NCBI GenBank assembly: GCA_916613615.1
Contig: OU744725.1
Location: 13,728,253 to 13,792,252, forward strand
Direction: 5' to 3'
DNA length: 64,000 bases
Origin: Steromphala cineraria
Lineage: Eukaryota; Mollusca; Gastropoda; Trochida; Trochidae
In this document: positions 53,201-62,200 of the stretch, one piece after another
Layout of the letters: each line of letters begins with the position of its first letter
Numbering within the stretch: position 1 is the stretch's first letter
The notes under the pieces: generated by a model
Told to the model about the DNA's origin: nothing
Databases searched by the model: none
What the model saw: the letters and a program-made list of their open reading frames with translations, nothing else
Position numbers and translations under genes: made by a program

Positions 53201-56200
53201 TGATGTAAATTAGAGATATACTATGAAACCTGAGTCACCAATGAAATAAAGTAGATATTTGATCTTTATTTGGGAAAATAATTCATCCATGAACAACAAA
53301 AGATCAACACTTTTCATGATAATTATTTTGTATTGACAATTTCTTTCTGAGAATTGTAAGCTGTATGGCTGAAATATTGAATGAGATTTGAAATTTTTAA
53401 CCTCAGATTAAGTTACGTGGTTGAATTATCAGAGACGTACATGGAATTGATAGAAAAATTACGATATTAACGAATAATGGATGATGTACTCAAAGGTTGA
53501 CAATAGAACAGACGATAAAATTGTAACACTGCATTAATGATGTTTCTCACTGACAAGATCTTTTATCATGAGCAATCTGCTGTATCTAGGAACAATTATG
53601 TTTATAAATATTTTGTGATCATGAATTTTAGATCGTGAAGGAATTGACGTTGCCGAGAGCGAAAACTTGCTGAGAGAGAAACTGAGGGAGATAATTGATC
53701 AGCAGAAAGCATTCCAGTAAGTATGTCCTTATGAGATGGGAATTGGTAAATGGCACAATGGTAAGCTTGTTGCGCTTTGGATACCGCCATAGAATTGTCA
53801 TCTTTCTCTACTGTTGAGACTTAATTGATGCACAAACAGTAATCAGTAATAAGCATTCCAGTAAGTATGTCCTTAATTCCTTATGAGATGGGAATTGTTC
53901 AGAGGGTAAGTGGCACAATGGTAAGCATGTTGCGCTTTGGATCAAGAAGTCTGGTGTTTGGATCCTGCCATAGGATCGGCATCTTTCTCTACTTTTAAGA
54001 ATTGATGCACAAACAGTTATCAGTAATAAGCATTCCAGTAAGTATGTCTAGCTTTCCTTATGAGAATGGAATTGTTCAGAGGGTAAGTGGCACAATGGTA
54101 AGCATGTTGCGCTTTGGATCAAGAGGTCTGGTGTTTGGATCCCTCCATAGGATCGGCATCTTTCTCTACTGTTGAGACTTGATGCACAAACAGTTATCAG
54201 TACTTTTCTCACCAAGTTCCAGTGCATTACCACAAAAACTGCACACTATTGCACTGCAATTCATAGCCATCCATTATTGTGAGCTTTCTCCGTGCAAAAA
54301 CAACTTCTTTTTTCACTGAGGACCATTTATGTAAACTTGAAGATCAATTAACATTACAAGCAGGCTGCTACCCATATCCTCTGACTTCTGTTTTTTTTCC
54401 ATTTGCACACATTAGCAGGTCATTTAATAAACATGCAATTTTTGTCAAGATCCAAAATCACTCAATTAATATTTGACAGTGACATTCTAGCCAATGACTA
54501 TGGTAATCTGTAATTATTAAAGTATAAACTCAAGACAAAGACATACCAACTAATGACTATATATTTTCGTCAAATGCACGTGAACGACATTTATGCATCT
54601 TTAATTCCTGTTGACATGAGTGTCAGGTTGTCAGAAACATGTTAAGTAGCTTGTACAAACAGATAATACAGATTATGAATAATTCATATAAAGAACAGAT
54701 GCCACATGTCATGAATAGAGCAGCCTCAATCAGCCCATCTTTGGCTTACTTTGAATTTACAATACAATGATATCACTGAAGCATAAAATTATGCAAAGGT
54801 TCCATGTTTGGACAACAGTACTTAAGTCTCGTTGATAACTAAAAATAATCCCTCAAATAAATATTTGACTATCATGAACACATTTGTGGTTTAGATTTTT
54901 GACTTTCATGATGTACAAGGCATTGATGTGATTGGAGTCATTATTTTTGTTTGGCATTATTCATTTGATCAAATATTTAAAAATATTGCAATAACAGTTG
55001 CAAAAGAAAGTAAAAAGGTTACGGAATGTTCATTTTAAGTATTTGACATTATTCAAATTATCAAGGTTACAGCCTTTTTCACAAGTCTTTGTTAAGTATT
55101 GAGATTTCGCAATGAAGTTATTATTAGGATGCCATAGATTAATGTTAAAATATTTGACATGCATTTAATTGACATTAGTGCATTATATTATATTGAACAG
55201 TAGGGTTCATTAGGGTCATGCAAAACCTGGAAGTCGGGAAAATTTTGAAAAATTAATAAACATGATTCCAGGCCTTAAAAAGTTTGGCAAATCGGTGTAC
55301 ATTTATGCAACTCAAGGAAAAGTCATCGATTTTCTTGTAATATATCCATTCATTTACCTTGGTCTTCTTGTTGGATGATATTATGGACACAAGAACACAC
55401 TGACAGTTGTATTATGATACCAAGCAGGTGCTAGATATTGAAAGAACATGTTAATGTCCTAAATCAAGACCATAGTAGCTCAAAAACAAGTCTGTCTTTG
55501 CTCAAAGGCTTAGAAAATGTTACGAGGTTGTTTTTGTCCTTGGCATAGCTGATTAAACCTACAAAATTCTGATACTGAATACTGATACAAGATATTCAAT
55601 CAAAATGATTTCAATACCGTTCAATACCAGAATTTATAAATAAACCAACTTTCCCAAAGATCTGAAAAGATTTTTCACTTTAACTATTAATAAAAGTAAC
55701 TTGTTGATGCATTTTTCAGTATTTAAGGTAACATATATCTCAAAATGGAAATATTGATTGGAAATGTATACCATAATCTTGGTCTGAAATGTTTAGTTGT
55801 AGACAACAGCCTAGATACTTCAAAATACCAAAAGCTATTAGATGATATATCAATATTATAAGCTTAACAAAGTCGGTTAATTATTCAAATTGTGTTTGAT
55901 TGTTTTTTTGTGAAGAGTTTGTGTTATGTTAGGTTAGAGCTTTCAATTATTTATGATCATTTTATGCATTTTACTAGCTCAGCATCTTTTCAATAGCCAT
56001 TTGCTAGAGGACTACTGCTTATTTCAAACATAATATGTTAATTTTGTTATTGTTTTGATGCTTCTGAAGCGAATAGAATTTTAGAGATATATTGTTTAAT
56101 ATTCTAAGTAATCAGTTATTGCCATTTAGCTTAAAGAGTTGTATTCATCAATTAGAATTATATTCAATCTTTCACATGCTTATCATGCTTATTTTCAGGA

Positions 56201-59200
56201 TTGTATCGTTATTTTTGCCTTGTTTTTCTTGTGAAGATTTCTTTTAATAATAATAATAATAATAATAGTTCTATTTATATAGCGCTTTTTCACACATTAA
56301 GCATGCTCAAAGTGCCTTTGAGGATTGTCTGCAGTTACAGGTTGTTCCGGAAGAGGTAACTTTTAAGGCTGGCTTTGAATGCGGGGAGAGCTTCTTTTCA
56401 TCAAGACTAATATATTTCTAGGTGCAAAGTATACATGTTCAATTTCTATTTCAGTGAGTCTGAATCCGACGATGAGTCCGATATGTCCCAGGGGTCAGAG
56501 GTCGACTACGCTGCTACGCCTGCTTCACAAGTGGACAGTCATCACTCTCAAGGTAAATTTTTATGAATAAACTCTCTTAATGGCTCTTTGAGCTTATGGC
56601 ATGACCTGGCATGGCATCTGGCATCAATCCATCCATCTGTCTGTCACACTTTTTACTTCTTTTCCAAATACATAGGCTCTAGAGAACATTAGACACACCC
56701 TACAGCAAAATTAAATATGAAGCCTGATGAGCTACAGAGCCAATGGCTCTATTCCTCCTTCTACTCCAAATCCATAGGCACGAGAGAATTGAAAGGTACC
56801 TTGGCTACAGGGTTATAGATAGCAGAGTTCGTGACTATCTGACTCCAAATGAAGGCATTGGGGCAACAATGTAAAAAAACTATTTTTCCCCCCTTTAAAA
56901 AAATCGGAAGCCTTTGAAGGCTTAAATCTTGTGAACAGGTTTCTTGGCCAATGGGAGTAATCAAGTGTAAATTGGTGACTTTTAGGCTCCACATGGGGGC
57001 GTCAGGGCAATGCCCTAATGACCTGATTTCATCATCTTTTAAAGCAGAAGTGCTTAAAGGTTGAAATCTGGTGTAAATAGGTATACTTGGGTGTTAAATG
57101 TTTTAGATTTGATGACTCTCTGGTGTCAAGTGAGGACATTGGCGGCAATGCTTCTGTTTGTGTCACGCATATAATTCATATGTATATTTTACCAAGGTTG
57201 ATTAACTGAATAGATAATGGTTCTATTTTTTTTAACAATTAAGTCTAATAATTAAGTATCAATGTATTTAATTACTCTTGATATTCCAGAGACCCTTCCC
57301 AAGATATTGACATTAGTTGATCTTAAGAATTTTCAAACCCCCTGATACACCTCCATTTTGATGCCTGGATCTACCATTTAAACTATCTCTCCCTATTTTT
57401 GGATAAGAAGGACCTTACACAAAGCATTGGCTTCAATTGGCTAAGAATGTTCAAGATCCTTGAAACCCATGCATGCACCATTGCTCCCAAGATTCTTCCA
57501 AATTTAAGTGCCCTTTTTCCTTCCACAGCCGGGGATGAGGACTCCGTCTACTCCCAGGACACAGTGATCCTGGAGGGAGAAGAGAGGGGAGATAACGAGG
57601 AGGAGGAGGAGGAGGAGGCAGCTGTGATCAGTCTGGAGTCCATCCAGAGGGTCCTCTCCTTCAGCCAGAGCTTCTCGCTCCCTCACTCTCAGTCAGGTGA
57701 GATACCCTCCTCATAATGATAAGGAAGAGAGTCCATTAAATTGTGCTTTGTTCATGCTTGGTATGGTCAAAGTACACACATTCTATCATTAGACTGAACG
57801 AATAATACTTTTGCCCTTTTGCTTTTTGCTCTTATCTAGCCCTTTGTGGTGCAGGTAAATGCCTTCCAGTGTTCAGGTACTGTTTGTACAGGTAGGTTGA
57901 CTGAGTACATTGTGGATGAAGTGCCTTGCCCAGAGACACAACAGAACAAGGTCAGGCTAAAAATTGCTGGTGCCTTCACTGGGATTGGAACCTAGGCTAT
58001 CAGTGCAAGAAGCCAACATGCGATACACTACACCACTGTGTCCAACTAATCAAGCTGTTACACTTACATTTGATTGTTTGCAATGTATCATTGAGGGCTC
58101 TTCCCAGATTTTCAGTTTACAATGTTAGTTTTGAGCATTTAGATGTTATAAAATATCCAACGGAAAGTTTTTGCCGACAGGTATAGTAAGGTTGGTGGTA
58201 TCTAGATCTCTTTGATCAAATACTAATTCACCAAATGCCATTCACACTGCTTATTGCTGAAACCTTAGATTCTATTGAAATGACATATTAAACATACATA
58301 TTTCTCTGAAAAAATGTAAGAATACATAAAAATTGACAGTAAAATGAATAAAATTATAAATATCTATTCCCAGGTGAAGGTGACAAGACACTTGTAGAGA
58401 TGCTAGCAGCAATGGCTGACCAGGCTTCACCGAGCTCCTCACAACTGAGTGCCTCCCAGGTGGCAGCACTGGAGGAGCGAGACAGCGTGATCGGGAGTCA
58501 GGTGCTGGCAGACGAGGATACTCTCAAGGAGGATGAGGAGGAGACTCTGGAGATGTCACAGAGGATCTGGGAGGGGGAGGGGGAGGAGGAGGAAGGCGAG
58601 AATAGGAGGTGGGTGGTTCGAGGCGCTCTTGAGTATAACTTTGCTTTAGACTGCTTAATTTAAACAATCTTGTGATATAAACAGGTAGGGGGAAGGTTAA
58701 GGGAAGGACAGTAGGTGGGTAATTTGAGGTGCTCTTTAGTATTACATTGTTTTTTCATCATTTAAAATATTATTGAGTATTACTTCGGGTTAGAATTCAT
58801 TAATCAACAATCTTCTGCTGTAGACATGTAGGGGTAGGGTGAAGCGTAAGATAGGAGGTTGGTTGTTTGAGGAGCTCTTGAATATTAGTGTTCAGTAATT
58901 TTTTGTACACAAAAAACAGTTCGACTTGCATAAACTATTGTCAACTGAGAAATTTTGAAAATTATTTTAATTAAATTTTCAGATCTAATTTGCATTAATA
59001 GGATTATTCAAGGATAGGATTTCTTTTGCCAGTGTCTTCTCCTAGATTTCTTAACCGTGCAGATTCCTGCAGTTTGACAGCTGAGCAATGATGATAGTTA
59101 AATTCAGCAGCTTAAGTTGTATAGCAATTTCCAAACAATACTTATCTTATACTTATCCAACTACTGAATACTTGTTGCTGCAGCGAGGACCACAACATGG

Positions 59201-62200
59201 AGGGAATGGACGACACGTGGTCCGAGTCTCAGTGGTTCTCAGACAAGGAGGATGATGTCATTCCTCAACTGGACGGTGCCTCGGACGAGAAGAAAGGTCA
59301 GCATTGTACCTACATTCATTTAGAACCCAAATGGCAGAAATTGGGCAAAAAAGGTTATTGTTGCTGTTTCTTAGGGAAAGGGTTAAGTCAACCCTTGCTA
59401 TTTGACTGCTAAGCGGATATTGAGATATTTTCTTCTATTTGATGGTCAATCACAATGATAATGAAACTCTTGCTAATTCCTTTTGCCTGATAATTTCTTT
59501 GTCAGTAAGATACTTCATATTCTGTCAGATCTATTTCTTTTCTAGTTAACTTGTAATGATTGAATATATTTTTCATCATTTTCATGAAGTGAACTCTGTT
59601 CTGTGTTGCAGATGTTACAATGCCGGAGAGGAAGAGACTTGGAATGACTCAAACTGTCTCGCATTTAGGCGCCCAGAACACCCCCGGGTTCTCCCCTCCT
59701 GCTTACCGATTTGACCCCAGTCTCTACACCCAGACCTCTCCCACATCTTACAGTGACACCAGCATGGGTCGACCTCCTCCCTTCTCTCCAGGTGCTGACC
59801 GCTACCCAATCAGCAACCCCTACACTGGGGCCATGGCCTCCAGATACCAAACTCCGCCTGTAGACGGGATGGCTAGAAGGAATTGGGAACATGAGATCTG
59901 GCAGCAGCGGAATCAGATGATGCAGCAGACAAACATGACCTACCCTGGGTACCAGCAGCAGCAGCAGAACTTTCAGAGGGACTATCCTCGACCCAACAAC
60001 TATCCCTATACCTACAATCAGTATCCACACTTTGACGGATATGGCGGGCAGAGATCATATTCTTCTACAAACTATATGGGAACTACTGAACAACTTTCTC
60101 CTCCATACATGCCAAATATTTCTCCAAGCTCAGGGCCTGTACCACACTCAATTGCTCAACACACCATGTCGCTCCAGTCACAGCCTCCCACTCAGCAGAT
60201 TACCCCTCAGTCTCAGCATATGTCACCTCCAGCATCTAGACATGGTGCCTCCATCACCTCACAGAGTCCTCTCAACTCTCATCTCTCACCCCACTCCATA
60301 TCTCAACACCGGTCTCCCCACATGTCATCCCACCCAATGCAGTACCCACCAGACTTCAGGGTATCCAAGCCATCGTTCTCAACCCCGAGTCGGGAGATGA
60401 CCTCGTACCAGCAGATGTTGAACTCACCTCCCCTCGGGCAGGACCGAAGCTTGAGCAGGTCCTCCATTCATTCTTCAGCCTCCCACATGTCCAACAGCAG
60501 CGAGAGTGATACATCGCTTCATCATCACAACTCAGACCACAGAATAGAAGACTCCATGTTCGATAAAATGTTGAATAGCTCTGAGAGAACAGCTGTGTCA
60601 AGTATGAATGATTTACCAAATATGACCTCAGTTGAACTTACCTACAGTGAATGCTCAACCTCAGTTCAACAGCAAATGGTTAACAATAGTCATGAAGACC
60701 TGTTCGGGGCATCACCTCAGACTTTGTTAAATGGATCAACCCCTTCTCTGTCAGTAGATGAAAGCAATGAATCAGCTAGTGAAGCTATGATTGACATGAC
60801 TGGATGTGATGACTTTATCCCAGGAGGTTACGACTCTGCGGGAAGTGACAGGCCTGGCTCCCAGAACTCATTCTTTGATGATAGGATGAGTTACCAAACC
60901 CAGAACAATAACTCTGTCCGCCTCGATTCAAGGAGAGAGAGTTGTCCATCTTCCCTCAGTGGCCTGTACAACCTTGTCTCCAGCGTCTCGGACAACTCAA
61001 TCAGTCGACCCAGAAACAAGCTCTCATTGAAGAGAACTGTGTCTGATAACGGAACGTCCAGTGTCTGGACTCAAGCGAAGCCTGCTGAAGTGTCGTCAAG
61101 AAAGAAAATTGGGATGGCTCCTACTTATTATCCTTGGGGCACTAATGGAGATTCCTCACAAGTTCAGAATGTTGTGACAAATCCAAAATCCTTTCAAAAC
61201 ACTCATGTTCCAAAGAGGCGAGGAAGACCACCGAAGAAGAAATTAGAGATTCAGGCATCATTTCAACCAAAGTTGCCAGATCCATCATACACATATGTGT
61301 TTCATGTGCCAACTCCCGTGTACAAGAGACTCAAGATCAGGAACCCATTACATAAAAACAACCAAGTTGAAGTTGTCAGAATGCATCCAATGGATGCAAG
61401 AAGATATAGTCTACTCAAGATAGGCACTGAAGTTGTTAGAATTCCCAAACTGACAGCAAAAGACTTACAAAAATTCACAAGACTTCATAAACCATCAATT
61501 TCTGAAAGTCAGTCAACATCATATATTAGCAATGAACAAAATGAAAGTCAAGGACTTCATTCAAAGAATTTCCCTCCACAAAATGTATTCAACAAGCAAG
61601 GATTCCCTCAAGAACCCTTCCAAAAGAAGGAGCATAGGGTTCCAGTTCTTAGTCAGTTCAACTCCTACTTCAATCATCAACCAAACATCAATTGCCAAAG
61701 GCAGAATGTACTAGAAGAACCTTTACAACTACCAGAATTACCGTATCATCAAAAACATGAAAAGAGCTCTACAGTTAGAAAACTTTTAAAGGATAAGATC
61801 ACTTTATTCCGAACAAGCCTTGAGGTTGTCCAACAACCAAGTAGACTTCAAGATATTTTGGAGAGAAGAATTCAGTCTGTACCAAATCATAATAGAGACT
61901 CTGATACTGCAATTCCAACAGAAATGATTTCAGGAAAGACAAGCAGTGATTCTCTGGCACAAGAAGAGACTCAGTCCAACCTAGAGACCATTAAACCATC
62001 AGTTGAGAAGGAACATGTGGAACGACCAACAAGTTTAGAGCAGACTTCAGAGGATGACAACACTTCTCTTCTTCTTTCAAGTCTGAGTTCTCCTCCCCCA
62101 CCTAAGCTGAATATAGAATCCCTTGATGAAGGTTCTGATCCTTGTCTGGTTACAAACCTTGCCCCTCAGAGTCCACAGTTTGTGAAAGAAGCTGAGTCTC

